Numbered from the stretch's first letter, positions 7,774 through 16,736 are shown. The stretch: 64,000 bases of DNA from Microbispora rosea subsp. aerata (GCF_014647835.1 NZ_BMPY01000011.1:148621-212620), one strand, 5' to 3'. Translations and numbers: made by a program. Notes: generated by a model not told the origin, from the letters alone.

Positions 7774-8047
7774 ACGCCTCCTCGATCGCGGGAAATCCGG
7801 TGTCCGCCTGCACGCGACAGCCGCCGCGCGGCGATCGTGTGCAAGCGTACGCGCGGCCCGAGATCCGTCGTCGCGGCGAGCGGCGCGGGGTCCGTCATAT
7901 GGTGCGCGGCACGGGCACGGTCACCTCGCCGGGCGTGGTCGGTGCCCGGCTGAGGCTCAGCCGCGTCTCACGCCCGCCGTGCCCTGCGCCGCAAGCACCT
8001 CGGCCGACCCGGGCTTTTCAGACGTGAACATGACCGCTGCCCGCGGC
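7774..8047 (-). pseudogene. Decayed partial copy of the HEAT-repeat gene
   Basis: This stretch aligns along its whole length with the 3' half of the intact HEAT gene (5283-5545). A 36-base block is identical (7944-7979 versus 5428-5463), and matching segments flank it on both sides with small insertions and deletions. No open frame survives. The last bases of the copy have been recruited as the 3' end of the neighbouring transporter gene. It shows that a second HEAT (and perhaps MerR) unit once existed here. Confidence 0.75.
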
Positions 8048-9475
8048 ACCGTTCGCCCTGGACGGCAGAAGCAGCGCGCCGGCGACCACAATCACGGACA
8101 GCACCGCGCCGACGACGAAGGCCAGCCGCATGCCGCCGAGGTCGGCCAGCACCTCCGGCACTCCCGCCGACTTCAGGGCGTCGGCTCGCGCGCTCATCAC
8201 GGTGATCACGAGTGCGGTGCCGAACGCCGCGGCGACCTGCTGCAGGGTGTTCAAGATCGAGCTGCCGTGGGAGTAGAGCGTTGACGGAATCGCTCCGAGC
8301 CCGAGGGTGAACACCGGGGTGAAGGTCGCGGCCAGACTCACCATCAACAGCGCGTGCAGCCCCAGGAGCTGCCAGTACGGCATCGTCATGGTGACCTGGG
8401 TGAGACCGGCGAGCGCGAGGGCGATCCCAATCGCGCCGGGAACGACCAGCACCCGGCCACCGAAGCGGTCGAACAGGCGGCCGACGGTTGGCCCGAGCAG
8501 CCCCATCGCGAGGCTACCCGGCATCACGAGGAGCCCGGTCTCCAAAGGACTGAGCTCACGGACGTTCTGCAGGTACAGCGGCAGCAAGATCATCGAACCG
8601 ATCATCGCCATAAAAGACACTGACAAGAGGACCAGCGCGATCGTGTAGGTGCGGTGCCGCAGGGTGCGCAGGTCCATCAGCGGCACGCCGCGCCTCTGCA
8701 GCGACAGCTGGCGGACGACGAAGACGGCGATGGCGGCCAGGCCCGCTGCCACGATTGCGGCGGCCACGGGGATGTCGCCGCCCTCGAACTTGCTGAGTCC
8801 GTAGACCAGGCTGCCGAAGCCGGCGGCGGCGGTCACCACGCTCAGCCAGTCGATCGCACTGACCTGGATGTCTCCCACGTTCTGGAGTTGCTTCAGGCCG
8901 CGCCACGTGATCAATGCGGCGATGGGCAGCACCACGGCGAACAGCAGCCGCCAAGATCCGAACTGGAGGATCACGCCCGAGACTGTCGGGCCCATCGCGG
9001 GTGCGACCGAGATGGCCAGGGAGACATTGCCCATCACGCGGCCACGCTGTGCCTCCGGCACGACCTGCATCAACGTCGTCATCAGCAGCGGCATCATCAC
9101 GGCCGTACCGGACGCCTGGATGACACGCGCACCCAGCAGCACCTCGAACGACGGCGCGACGGCGGCCAACGCCGTGCCGAGCAGGAACAATCCCATCGCG
9201 GTGGAGTACGCGCTACGGGTGGACACCCGCTGCAGGAACCATCCGGTGATCGGGATCACAGCGGCCATGGTCAGCATGAACGCGGTCGAGAGCCACTGCG
9301 CGGTCTGCTCGGTGATGTGCAGCGCCTCCATCAACCGCGGGATCGCATTGATCATGATCGTCTCGTTGAGGATGACCACGAACGTGGCGAGCACCAGCAA
9401 CCGGATCACGGGCGGGGTGCGGCCCGACGCGGGAGCCGCGGAACTGGCAGGCGAATCAAGCTGTGCGATGGACAC
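8018..9475 (-). CDS. MFS drug efflux transporter, DHA2 (EmrB/QacA, 14-TM) type
   Basis: A 485-residue integral membrane protein with about 14 hydrophobic segments. Motif C-like AISVAPAMGPTVSGVI (about residues 154-169), the loop WLSTAFMLTMAAVIPITGWF near the N-terminus and GRLFDRFGGR between helices place it in the DHA2 proton-driven multidrug exporters. The substrate is unknown. A GTG start is preceded by a short GAGGTG. No TetR or MarR regulator lies beside it, unlike many homologues. The last ten or so codons (AAGSGHVHV and stop) come from the decayed HEAT copy, so the natural C-terminus was probably lost or replaced. Function is likely kept because all membrane segments are present. Confidence 0.9.
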   Translation of the reverse strand: MSIAQLDSPASSAAPASGRTPPVIRLLVLATFVVILNETIMINAIPRLMEALHITEQTAQWLSTAFMLTMAAVIPITGWFLQRVSTRSAYSTAMGLFLLGTALAAVAPSFEVLLGARVIQASGTAVMMPLLMTTLMQVVPEAQRGRVMGNVSLAISVAPAMGPTVSGVILQFGSWRLLFAVVLPIAALITWRGLKQLQNVGDIQVSAIDWLSVVTAAAGFGSLVYGLSKFEGGDIPVAAAIVAAGLAAIAVFVVRQLSLQRRGVPLMDLRTLRHRTYTIALVLLSVSFMAMIGSMILLPLYLQNVRELSPLETGLLVMPGSLAMGLLGPTVGRLFDRFGGRVLVVPGAIGIALALAGLTQVTMTMPYWQLLGLHALLMVSLAATFTPVFTLGLGAIPSTLYSHGSSILNTLQQVAAAFGTALVITVMSARADALKSAGVPEVLADLGGMRLAFVVGAVLSVIVVAGALLLPSRANGAAGSGHVHV

Positions 9476-10151
9476 GGCACCTCAATCGGGGTCGTCGGGG
9501 GATCATCTGCTCATGGCTGGCGTCCCAGCCTGGGCTCCACAGGAATTCGTGGTCATGGCAAGCCTGACAGCCGCCACCGACAAAACTCGTCGCCCGCATC
9601 CAGGATCGGGGCAAACGATGCGAAATGTCACTCGGTTTTCATCCTGCGGACAACCACCGAGCCCCGCCGGCTCCTCGGGGGTTCGTACGGCCCTGGCCAT
9701 GTCGCGGCGGCTGGCCCGCCAGCCGGGACCGGCCGAAGAGCCGCGTACTCAGCCCGCCGGCCACCGTCGCGCTCGAATGCCGGCCCAGGGTGCGGCCGCT
9801 CAAGACGATGCTCCCAACCAGGACCGAGCCCAAGCCGATGCGAACGCCAAAGCTGTCCGCCGAGCCGACCACTCACCAGCGGTCCGAGCGATGGAACACC
9901 GACCACCCGGCCGACGACCTGCGGCCGTACGGCGCCAGCCCCGGGTAGACGACGTCGGCGGCGCCGACCCCCGTCGCAGGGCAAGTGCTGAGACGCTTTG
10001 GCCGTCAGGGGAGTGTCTGACAGATGCCGCCCGTCGCGAGCGTGGATGACCTCGGCCTACTCCGAAGTTGGTCCTGCCCGAGCGCCCGGCGGCCCGAGGG
10101 CGGCCGAGGGCTGCTCGGGGTGGCGTACAGCCGCATGGGGCTGAAACGATC
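9476..10151. other. Gap without a convincing gene
   Basis: No reading frame with good start, codon pattern and family resemblance was found. A minus-strand hydrophobic fragment (FGVRIGLGSVLVGSIVL, near 9800-9850) may be a relic of a membrane gene, interrupted by a stop. The region adjoins the accessory stretch that holds the HEAT pseudogene. Confidence 0.4.
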
Positions 10152-10193
10152 AACGGCGTCTGACCTGAGCGAAACCGCTGGTCAGACGCCGTT
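10152..10193 (-). terminator. Rho-independent terminator after tRNA-Ser
   Basis: A perfect 14-base stem (AACGGCGTCTGACC and its complement) with a 14-base loop, starting 14 bases beyond the tRNA 3' end. Confidence 0.8.
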
Positions 10194-10206
10194 TCACGAG
10201 GCTGAG

Positions 10207-10295
10207 CGGAGAGCGTGGGATTCGAACCCACGAGACCGGTCACCCGGCCTAGCGGTTTTCAAGACCGCCGCCATCGTCCACTAGGCGAGCTCTCC
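10207..10295 (-). tRNA. tRNA-Ser(UGA)
   Basis: An 89-base class II tRNA with acceptor arms GGAGAGC / GCTCTCC, a long variable arm, T-loop GGTTCGAATCC and anticodon loop CTTGAAA, giving anticodon UGA for UCA/UCN serine codons. CCA is not encoded. A TAGGCT at 10326-10331 is a plausible -10 box. Confidence 0.95.
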
Positions 10296-10395
10296 CCGGC
10301 GCCCCTCGCTGGAGCGCCACGCAGCAGCCTAGTCTCTCACCGCCCGGCGCGTGACCGCGACCGCGAAAGAGAGATCATTTCACCTCTGCGATCGT

Positions 10396-13119
10396 CTACA
10401 GGTGGTCGGGGATCTCGGAGAACCGGCGTCCCGTCAGCGCCTGCGGCCCCGCGAAGCCGTCGCCCACGGAGGCGGCCAGGCGAAGGTAGGCGTCCCGGGT
10501 GGCCTGCTGGAGACGGTCCAGGTCGATCTCCGCGCCCTCCTCCAGGTGCGGGTCGTACGGCACGCGGACCACGGTGCGGCAGCGGGCGGCGAAGTGGGCC
10601 TCCAGCTTGTCGAGGTCCACCTTGGACTTCGAGCGGGGCCGTACGCTGCACAGCGCCACGGTGGCGGCCCGGACAAGGTCCCCGTAGTGATGCGCCTCCA
10701 GCCAGTCGAGCGTGGCCGAGGCCGCCCGGGCGCCGTCCACGGACGGCGAGCTGACCAGCACGATCTGGTCGGCCATGCCGAGCACGCCCGACATGGCGGA
10801 GTGCAGCAGACCGGTGCCGCAGTCGGTGATGCAGATCGAGTAGAAGTTCTCCAGCACCTGCGCCACCGCCTGGTAGTCCTTGGCGCTGAACGCCTCCGAC
10901 ACCGACGGGTCGCGGTCCGACGCCAGGATCTCCAGCCGCGACGGCGTCTGCGACGTGAAGGCCCGGATGTCCACGTACCGCTTGATCTGCGCGCGCTCGT
11001 TCAGCAGGTCGCGTACGGTGGCCGCGGTCTCCAGCTCGACCTTGTCGGAGAGCGTGCCGCGGTCGGGGTTGGCGTCGACGGCGATGACGCGGTCACCGCG
11101 CACCTGGGCGAGGGTCGCGCCGAGGCCGACGGTCGTCGTGGTCTTGCCCACGCCGCCCTTGAGGCTGAGCACGGCGACCCGGTGATGGCCCGTGGCGACG
11201 GGCGTGCGGGCCCGCTGGATGAGCTCGCGACGCCGCTTCACCTCCGGCGCCTCGCCCGGCTTGATCAGTCCGGCGGACGCCTTGTAGACCAGCCGTCGCC
11301 AGCCCGTCGCGGGAACGTTCCTCCGTCCCCGCAGCAACGTGACCGGGTCGAGGCTGTCTGCCGTCGGCTTGGACCCCGCCGCCTTCGCCGTACGCGCGGG
11401 CGAGGCGAAGGCCTGAACGGAGGGAGCCGGTCGGCGTGGGGGCTGGTACGCCTCCTGCTCGGCCACCGCGTTCCGTTCCACGGCGGCTGGCTGTTCGGGT
11501 GCGTGGCTCAGCGGCGGCACGTGCTCGGCCGCGGGCGCGGGCGTCGCGGCCAAGCCCGGCTCGTACGGCTTCCGCTCCTCGGCGGCCGCCGCCGGGGGCT
11601 CGGACACCGCAGCGGCCGGCGCCCCAAACGACCCACCGAAGGACGTTGGGAAGGACGCCTCCGCCGTACGGTCCGACGCCAGGTCTTCCCGCAGCGAGCC
11701 GGTGAAGCGATCGTCTGTGGCATCCGGCGCGGCCTCGGCCCGTGGGGCGGCGAACGGGGGCGGGATCTCCGTCGGCGCGGGTGGCTCCTCCGGCTCGGCG
11801 GCGGTGGCGGGTTCCGGCTGGGCGGGCGGCACCGGTACGGCCGGCTCCAGCCACCCCCGCAGCGCCTGCTTCGGCTTGGCGGATGCCGACGAGTCGAAGG
11901 GCTTGGGCGACTCACTCCCGGAGAACGCGCCGGTCTTGAAGGCGTCGGTGTCCGCGGGCGAGCCGGGGAAGGCACTGCCAAAGGCTCGCTCACCGAACAG
12001 GGGGGTGGTGAAGGACGAGGGATCGGCGAAGCCGCCCGGCGAGGGGGCGGAGCGCCCGCCGTCCTCCGGCTCCTGGTCACCGCTGGGCGGCTCCTTCGCC
12101 GCGTCCGAGGACGCCGCCGGAGGCTCCGATCCCGCACCGGCCGGTGTCCCGAAAGATCCGCCGAAAGGCGTCGGGAAGGACGACTCCGCCGTACGGTCCG
12201 GCGCAGGACTAAAGGACGACTCGGGCGCCGCGCCAATAGGCGCATCGAGCGACGGAACGCTCACGGGCCCCGTCGACGTGGCGGACGCCTCCGACGACTC
12301 CCCGAACGCGCCAGTCCCGGGCTCCGAGGGCTCGCCAAACGCACCGGTCCGCACGGACGTTTCCGGGGGCGTACCGAACGCACCAGCCGGGGGCTCCTGC
12401 GGCTCACCGAAGGCGCCACCCCGCGCGGACGTCTCGGGAGGTGTTCCAAACGCGCCACTCCCCGTGGACGACTCCGGCGGCTCGCCGAACGCACCAGCCG
12501 GAGGCTCGCCGAAGGCACCACCCCGGGCGGACGTTTCCGGAGGCGTACCGAACGCGCCGCTCCCCGTAGAGGACTCCGGCGGCTCGCCGAAGGCAATACG
12601 CTGCGTGGCCGTCTCGGGGGGTGTGCCGAACGCGGGGAAGGACCCCGTCGGCTGTGCCTCCTCGCGTTCTTTCACGGGCGAGGAGTCGGGCCTGATCACA
12701 AAGGCTGTTGTGTCGCCGTAGCCCGAGTCAATGCCATATCCGGACTTTTCGCCACTTTCCTCCCCAAAGGAATCATCACGGGAAAGAGGCTCGCGGATGG
12801 GGCCGGTGGACGACGTCCCTGAAGCGGTCTCCTCGCCCTCCTGCGGCGGGGCCTCGTACGCGGAGCCGGTCGCGCCACCCGCGACGACGCGCAACAGCCC
12901 GCCGGGCGCGGGCTCGGACGGGACGAGGCTCCAGGGGTCGGGCGGGTACGGAGAGGCGGGCTTGGGGTCTGCCGGTGGTGGCGGCGGCGGAGAGGCGAGG
13001 GCGGAGGAGGCGACGGCGCTGACCGTTATATCCACCTCGTCGGGCATCTCCTTGATCGCGTCAAGCCAGGCGAGCTGGTCCTCCAGAGAATGGGGATCGT
13101 CACGATCATGTCTCGCCAC
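10396..13119 (-). CDS. Repeat-rich ParA/MinD-like ATPase (EspI-like)
   Basis: A 907-residue protein. Residues 1-640 are low-complexity and rich in Pro, Gly, Ser and Glu, including AFGxPPExS repeats at residues 163-277. The C-terminal ~260 residues form a deviant Walker A (MinD/ParA) ATPase: LSLKGGVGKTTTTVGLG, then VIAVDANPDRGTLSD and ITDCGTGLLHSAM. This layout matches EspI, the ESX-1-associated protein of mycobacteria (long P/A-rich tail plus MinD-like ATPase), and actinobacterial relatives of unknown role. No ESX core gene is in the window, so a link to type VII secretion is an inference; a role in positioning a membrane or DNA cargo is the alternative. The GTG start follows a GAGGGGG. It is divergent from the quinone oxidoreductase gene. 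Confidence 0.8.
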   Translation of the reverse strand: MARHDRDDPHSLEDQLAWLDAIKEMPDEVDITVSAVASSALASPPPPPPADPKPASPYPPDPWSLVPSEPAPGGLLRVVAGGATGSAYEAPPQEGEETASGTSSTGPIREPLSRDDSFGEESGEKSGYGIDSGYGDTTAFVIRPDSSPVKEREEAQPTGSFPAFGTPPETATQRIAFGEPPESSTGSGAFGTPPETSARGGAFGEPPAGAFGEPPESSTGSGAFGTPPETSARGGAFGEPQEPPAGAFGTPPETSVRTGAFGEPSEPGTGAFGESSEASATSTGPVSVPSLDAPIGAAPESSFSPAPDRTAESSFPTPFGGSFGTPAGAGSEPPAASSDAAKEPPSGDQEPEDGGRSAPSPGGFADPSSFTTPLFGERAFGSAFPGSPADTDAFKTGAFSGSESPKPFDSSASAKPKQALRGWLEPAVPVPPAQPEPATAAEPEEPPAPTEIPPPFAAPRAEAAPDATDDRFTGSLREDLASDRTAEASFPTSFGGSFGAPAAAVSEPPAAAAEERKPYEPGLAATPAPAAEHVPPLSHAPEQPAAVERNAVAEQEAYQPPRRPAPSVQAFASPARTAKAAGSKPTADSLDPVTLLRGRRNVPATGWRRLVYKASAGLIKPGEAPEVKRRRELIQRARTPVATGHHRVAVLSLKGGVGKTTTTVGLGATLAQVRGDRVIAVDANPDRGTLSDKVELETAATVRDLLNERAQIKRYVDIRAFTSQTPSRLEILASDRDPSVSEAFSAKDYQAVAQVLENFYSICITDCGTGLLHSAMSGVLGMADQIVLVSSPSVDGARAASATLDWLEAHHYGDLVRAATVALCSVRPRSKSKVDLDKLEAHFAARCRTVVRVPYDPHLEEGAEIDLDRLQQATRDAYLRLAASVGDGFAGPQALTGRRFSEIPDHL
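12289..12633 (-). repeat. In-gene repeats encoding AFGEPPESS / AFGTPPETS units
   Basis: About ten imperfect copies of a 9-15-residue unit (AFG followed by E/T-P-P-E-S/T) lie in tandem inside the EspI-like gene. Two pairs form longer, nearly identical duplications (residues 177-201 and 210-236). The repeats are probably variable in copy number between strains. Confidence 0.8.
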
Positions 13120-13221
13120 CGTGTACCCCCTCGGGCTGGGCTAATGGGGTAGCAAACACATTGCAGATTAGCGCCACGTAACCCGGTGAATACGGGCAAC
13201 CACCTAGTTCGCCGGCCACGC

Positions 13222-13234
13222 TACTTTAGGTCAC
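13222..13234 (+). promoter_or_regulatory. Promoter -10 for a leaderless quinone oxidoreductase transcript
   Basis: TACTTT (13222-13227) ends seven bases before the ATG at 13235, so transcription should start at the initiation codon itself. No ribosome-binding site is present, which agrees with a leaderless mRNA. The -35 region is poor. Confidence 0.55.
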
Positions 13235-14197
13235 ATGCGTGCGATCGTGATTTCCGAGCCCGGCGGACCCGAGGTTTTGTCCTGGCAGGAAGTGCCCGAC
13301 CCGCGTCCCGGCGCAGGTGAGGTGGTCATCGAGGTCGCCGCTTCCGCCGTCAACCGCGCGGACCTGCTGCAGCGCCGCGGCTTCTATCCGCCGCCGCCCG
13401 GCGCCTCCGAGATCCCCGGGCTCGAATGCTCGGGGACGATCGTCGAAGTCGGCGCGAACGTCCCGCACCTCGCGCCCGGCGACCGGGTCTGCGCCCTTCT
13501 CGCGGGCGGCGGGTACGCCGAACGGGTGGCGGTCCCCTGGCAGCAGGTGATGCCGGTGCCGGAGGGCGTCGCGCTGGAGGAGGCCGCCGGTCTTCCGGAG
13601 GTCGCCTGCACGGTGTGGTCGAACGTCTTCATGACCGCCCGCCTGCGCAAGGGCGAGACCCTGCTTGTCCACGGCGGCGCGAGCGGCATCGGCACCCTGG
13701 CCATCCAGCTCGCCAAGGCGTACGGCTCCCGCGTCCTCGTCACGGCCGGGTCGGCGGACAAGCTCGCGCGCTGCCGCGACCTGGGCGCGGACGACGGCGT
13801 GAACTACCGCGAGGAGGACTTCGCGGAGCGGTTCGAGGGCCGGGCCGACGTGATCCTCGACATCATCGGCGCGAAGTATCTGCCCGGGAACCTCCGCGCC
13901 CTCGCCACGGGTGGCCGCATGGTCGTGATCGGCCTGCAGGGCGGCACGAAGGGCGAGATCGACCTCGGCATGCTGCTGGCGAAGCGGGCGTCGATCCACG
14001 CGGCCGGGCTGCGCAACCGCCCGGTGGACGACAAGGGCGTGATCTGCCGGGGCGTGGTGGACAACGTCTGGCCGCTCGTCGCCGCCGGCGCCGTACGGCC
14101 GGTGGTGCACGATCGGATCCCCCTCGACCAGGCCGCCCGCGCTCACCGGATGCTCGAAGAGGGGGAACACGTGGGCAAACTCCTGCTGGTCCGGTGA
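13235..14197 (+). CDS. NAD(P)H:quinone oxidoreductase, zinc-independent MDR family
   Basis: A 320-residue medium-chain dehydrogenase/reductase. The N-terminal GroES-like domain has ASAVNRADLLQRRGFYPPPP (residues 31-50), and the Rossmann domain has HGGASGIGTLAIQLAKAYG (about 143-161). No zinc ligands are present, as in the QOR/PIG3 group that reduces quinones one electron at a time with NADPH. Length and motifs are normal. Relatives in actinobacteria are commonly found beside the bpa gene, as here. The ATG start is supported by a -10 box at leaderless spacing. Confidence 0.88.
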   Translation: MRAIVISEPGGPEVLSWQEVPDPRPGAGEVVIEVAASAVNRADLLQRRGFYPPPPGASEIPGLECSGTIVEVGANVPHLAPGDRVCALLAGGGYAERVAVPWQQVMPVPEGVALEEAAGLPEVACTVWSNVFMTARLRKGETLLVHGGASGIGTLAIQLAKAYGSRVLVTAGSADKLARCRDLGADDGVNYREEDFAERFEGRADVILDIIGAKYLPGNLRALATGGRMVVIGLQGGTKGEIDLGMLLAKRASIHAAGLRNRPVDDKGVICRGVVDNVWPLVAAGAVRPVVHDRIPLDQAARAHRMLEEGEHVGKLLLVR

Positions 14198-14319
14198 GTT
14201 AGGTTGGATCGGGTCGGGATGCCTGACGAAGCCGCCCGCCCTAGCGGGGTCGCGATTCGGCAGGCACTGGCCCGGCACGGTGTGCCCCAGCGGAGTGAAT
14301 CAGGAGTTGTAAGCGATCG

Positions 14320-14847
14320 ATGAACGCAGACGAGAGCACGCCGCAGATCGTGGTCGTGGGGCCGCAGGGCCTTTCGGTCTCCGGCGGCAACGGTAAGGGC
14401 GAGCACGAGGAGCGATCCGTCGCCGACCTGGTTGAGCAGCCCGCCAAGGTGATGCGGATCGGCAGCATGATCCGCCAGTTGCTGGAGGAGGTGCGGGCGG
14501 CTCCTCTCGACGACGCCAGCCGCAAGCGGCTCAAGGAGATCCACCAGAGCTCCATCAAGGAGCTGGAGGAGGGCCTGGCCCCCGAGCTGGTGGAGGAGCT
14601 GGAACGGCTGTCCCTGCCGTTCAGCGACGAGAGCGACACCCCGCCCAGCGACGCGGAGCTGAGGGTCGCCCACGCCCAGCTCGTCGGCTGGCTGGAGGGG
14701 CTGTTCCACGGCATTCAGACCACGCTGTTCGCCCAGCAGATGGCCGCGCGGGCGCAGCTCGAGCAGATGCGCCGCGCGCTCCCCGGCAGCATGCACCAGG
14801 CTTCGCAGGACGACCAGGGGCACCGCGCCGGCGGGCCCTACCTGTAA
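14320..14847 (+). CDS. bpa: Bacterial proteasome activator Bpa (ring-forming, ATP-independent)
   Basis: A 175-residue helical protein matching the Bpa/PafE family: RSVADLVEQPAKVMRIGSMI (residues 33-52), LLEEVRAAPLDD and the helices LVGWLEGLFHGIQTTLFAQQ. The C-terminus ends GPYL, equivalent to the GQYL tail that docks into the pockets of the 20S proteasome and opens its gate. Bpa forms a dodecameric ring that feeds unfolded proteins into the core without ATP. Its presence implies that the genome encodes a 20S proteasome, which lies outside this window. The stop region is tandemly duplicated just downstream (14833-14865). Confidence 0.93.
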   Translation: MNADESTPQIVVVGPQGLSVSGGNGKGEHEERSVADLVEQPAKVMRIGSMIRQLLEEVRAAPLDDASRKRLKEIHQSSIKELEEGLAPELVEELERLSLPFSDESDTPPSDAELRVAHAQLVGWLEGLFHGIQTTLFAQQMAARAQLEQMRRALPGSMHQASQDDQGHRAGGPYL

Positions 14848-14901
14848 CCGGGCCCTACCTGTAACTCGGAACAGGTCCTCTACCTCAGAACAGGTCCTCC
14901 A
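14833..14901. repeat. Tandem duplications at the convergent 3' ends of bpa and the HAD gene
   Basis: GGGCCCTACCTGTAAC, coding for the last four residues and stop of Bpa, occurs twice (14833-14848, 14850-14865). GAGGACCTGTTC, coding for the last four residues of the HAD protein, occurs twice on the other strand. Each real stop is thus followed by an untranslated copy of the gene end. Confidence 0.75.
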
Positions 14902-15682
14902 GCACCACCGCCACACCGTCGTCGTTGTTGGCCGCCGTCACGTGATCCACGGCGGCCAACACGTCGGGATGGGCGTTCGCCACCGCGTACGACGTGCCGG
15001 CCCAGGTGAGCATCGGCAGATCGTTCGGCATGTCGCCGAAGGCGATCGCCTCCGCCGGCTTGATCCCCCGCTCCTCGGCGAGCGCGCCCAGCGCCGTGGC
15101 CTTCGTCACACCCTGCGCGCTTATCTCGATCAAAGCCCGCCCGCTGGAGTGGGTCGGGGTCACGATGTCGCCGACCATCTCCAGCACCGCGCGGTACAGC
15201 TCGTCGGGGTCCATCGAGGGGTGCTGCGCGAGCAGCTTGGCGCCCGGCCTGGACGTCAGCGCCGATATCGCCACCTCCCGGCCGAAGGTCACCCATCGGG
15301 CGTCCCAGTGGCCCAGCGGGTAGCTGGGTTCGTACGCGAAGCCCTCCTCGTACTCGACCGAGAACGTGAGCTCGGGCACATGCCGCCGCAGGCGGGCGAT
15401 GCACTCTTCGAGGATGTCGCAGGTAATCAGCCGCGACTCGACGATCTCCTCCGTGTGGAGGTCGTACACGAGCGCGCCGTTCGCGCAGATCGCGAGCCCG
15501 CGGTGGCGCAGGACTCCCGCCACGGGGTGCATCCACCTGGGCGGGCGGCCGGTGACGAAGACGAGCGTGGAGCCGGCCTCCTCCACGCGGGCGAAGGCGG
15601 CCGCGGTGCGCGGGGAAAGCGATCCGTCGGTGCGGAGAGCGGTGCCATCGAGATCTGTGGCGACGAGGCGGGGGCAGGTCAT
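14885..15682 (-). CDS. HAD-superfamily (Cof-type) phosphatase
   Basis: A 265-residue protein with HAD motif I LVATDLDGTAL (residues 5-15), motif II VFVTGRP, a large C2 cap, a lysine in GVTKATALG and motif IV AFGDMPNDLPML. Cof-type enzymes hydrolyse sugar phosphates, flavin or nucleotide phosphates; the substrate cannot be read from sequence. An ATG 42 bases upstream is in frame, but the chosen ATG is nearer to motif I, as in the family. It is convergent with bpa and possibly divergent from the cold-shock gene. Confidence 0.88.
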   Translation of the reverse strand: MTCPRLVATDLDGTALRTDGSLSPRTAAAFARVEEAGSTLVFVTGRPPRWMHPVAGVLRHRGLAICANGALVYDLHTEEIVESRLITCDILEECIARLRRHVPELTFSVEYEEGFAYEPSYPLGHWDARWVTFGREVAISALTSRPGAKLLAQHPSMDPDELYRAVLEMVGDIVTPTHSSGRALIEISAQGVTKATALGALAEERGIKPAEAIAFGDMPNDLPMLTWAGTSYAVANAHPDVLAAVDHVTAANNDDGVAVVLEDLF

Positions 15683-15922
15683 GACAGGTTCCAGTGTGCA
15701 CCGTGCCATGCCAAGCGGCGCCATCGGCCACCCCCGTCGCGAGAAATCTGCGCCGGACGTGGAACACCAACGGGCTACATAGTGTTAGATGTGAAGGCGT
15801 TGTATTAGCTGTTCCCGTAGCGAAAACCAGCTTGACTGTATGAGCCACCCGGGGAGCTGTGCGACACACCCGGGGTCCACGAGGTGTGGTCCCCAAGATT
15901 CACTTCCTTAGGGAGAGCAGTA

Positions 15923-16126
15923 ATGGCTCAGGGAACCGTCAAGTGGTTCAACGCTGAGAAGGGCTTCGGCTTCATCGCACCGGACGGCGGCGAGCCCGAC
16001 GTGTTCGTGCACTTCTCCGCCATCTCCGGCTCCGGCTACCGCAACCTGGAGGACGGCCAGCGGGTCGAGTTCGAGGTCATCGCCGGCCCGAAGGGGCCGC
16101 AGGCGTCGAACGTCCGGGGCATCTGA
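15923..16126 (+). CDS. Cold-shock protein (CspA family)
   Basis: A 67-residue single cold-shock domain with RNP1 KGFGFI (residues 16-21) and RNP2 VFVHF (30-34). It binds single-stranded nucleic acid as an RNA chaperone. GGGAG at 15911-15915 lies seven bases before the ATG, so a longer reading from 15884 is rejected. The gene is monocistronic and followed by a strong terminator. The roughly 130 bases upstream probably form a structured leader, but no specific element could be assigned. Confidence 0.96.
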   Translation: MAQGTVKWFNAEKGFGFIAPDGGEPDVFVHFSAISGSGYRNLEDGQRVEFEVIAGPKGPQASNVRGI

Positions 16127-16140
16127 CCTGGCTTGAGATG

Positions 16141-16172
16141 AGCGGGGCTCGCTGTGGCGGGCCCCGCTTTTC
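16141..16172 (+). terminator. Rho-independent terminator of the cold-shock gene
   Basis: Stem AGCGGGGC / GCCCCGCT with a 12-base loop, followed directly by TTTTC. Confidence 0.85.
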
Positions 16173-16397
16173 GCATGTACGGCCACGCCGGGCCCCGGAG
16201 TGCGAGCAAGGCCGGCCCCGGCATGTCGCCACGCCGGCCCTATCGTTCGGGCAGGCCGGCCCTGGGCGTACGGGCACGTCAGGCCCGGAGCGTACGAAGA
16301 GGTGAAGGGCCGAGCCGGGGCCGCGCCCCCCTTGCCGAAGAGCCCATCCAAGAGCTGCCGGCCCCGCACCCGAGGGGCGCTGCGGAATAGCCGGATC

Positions 16398-16612
16398 CCA
16401 TGAGCGCGACGCCGCAGGGCCAGACTCATGGGCCGCGAACGTGCAGGCCAGCGCCGTCAGCCGCGATGACGCAGGGCCGACGGCAGAGGAGCCGCTGTCG
16501 CGCAGCGCCGACGTCATAAACCATGACCGTGCAGGCCGGCATCACAAGCCATGACCGCGCAGCGCCGACGCCATACGCCATAACCGTGCGTCGTAAGCCA
16601 TGACCGCAGGGG
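16398..16612. repeat. Degenerate tandem repeats around CCATGACCGCGCAG
   Basis: Six or more imperfect copies of a roughly 30-base unit containing CCATGACCG-CGCAG-GCCGACG run through a non-coding stretch. Copies are strongest at 16519-16612. They are too diverged and irregular for a CRISPR array, and no gene was found in them. The broader stretch 16173-16397 also holds no supported gene. Confidence 0.6.
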
Positions 16613-16736
16613 CCTGGTGGCGGCGGGTGCGGCAGAGGGGCCGCTGCGGGCCTCGGGGTGAACGACGCGGCCGGGCTATGCGGGCACCGGAGTCATCCCG
16701 ATTCAGGATCAGAGGCGACGTGCGGAAGGTCCTCCA

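Noticed and set aside
10207-10295. tRNA-Ser as an integration site bounding a genomic island on its 3' side (4-10 kb).
   Set aside because: No duplicate of the tRNA 3' end and no integrase were found in the window, although the adjoining region looks accessory.
10351-12822. 823-codon plus-strand frame opposite the EspI-like gene.
   Set aside because: An Arg/Gly-rich antisense shadow produced by the GC bias of the real gene.
16398-16612. CRISPR-like spaced repeats.
   Set aside because: Units are degenerate and irregular in length, lack unique spacers of constant size, and no cas gene is nearby.
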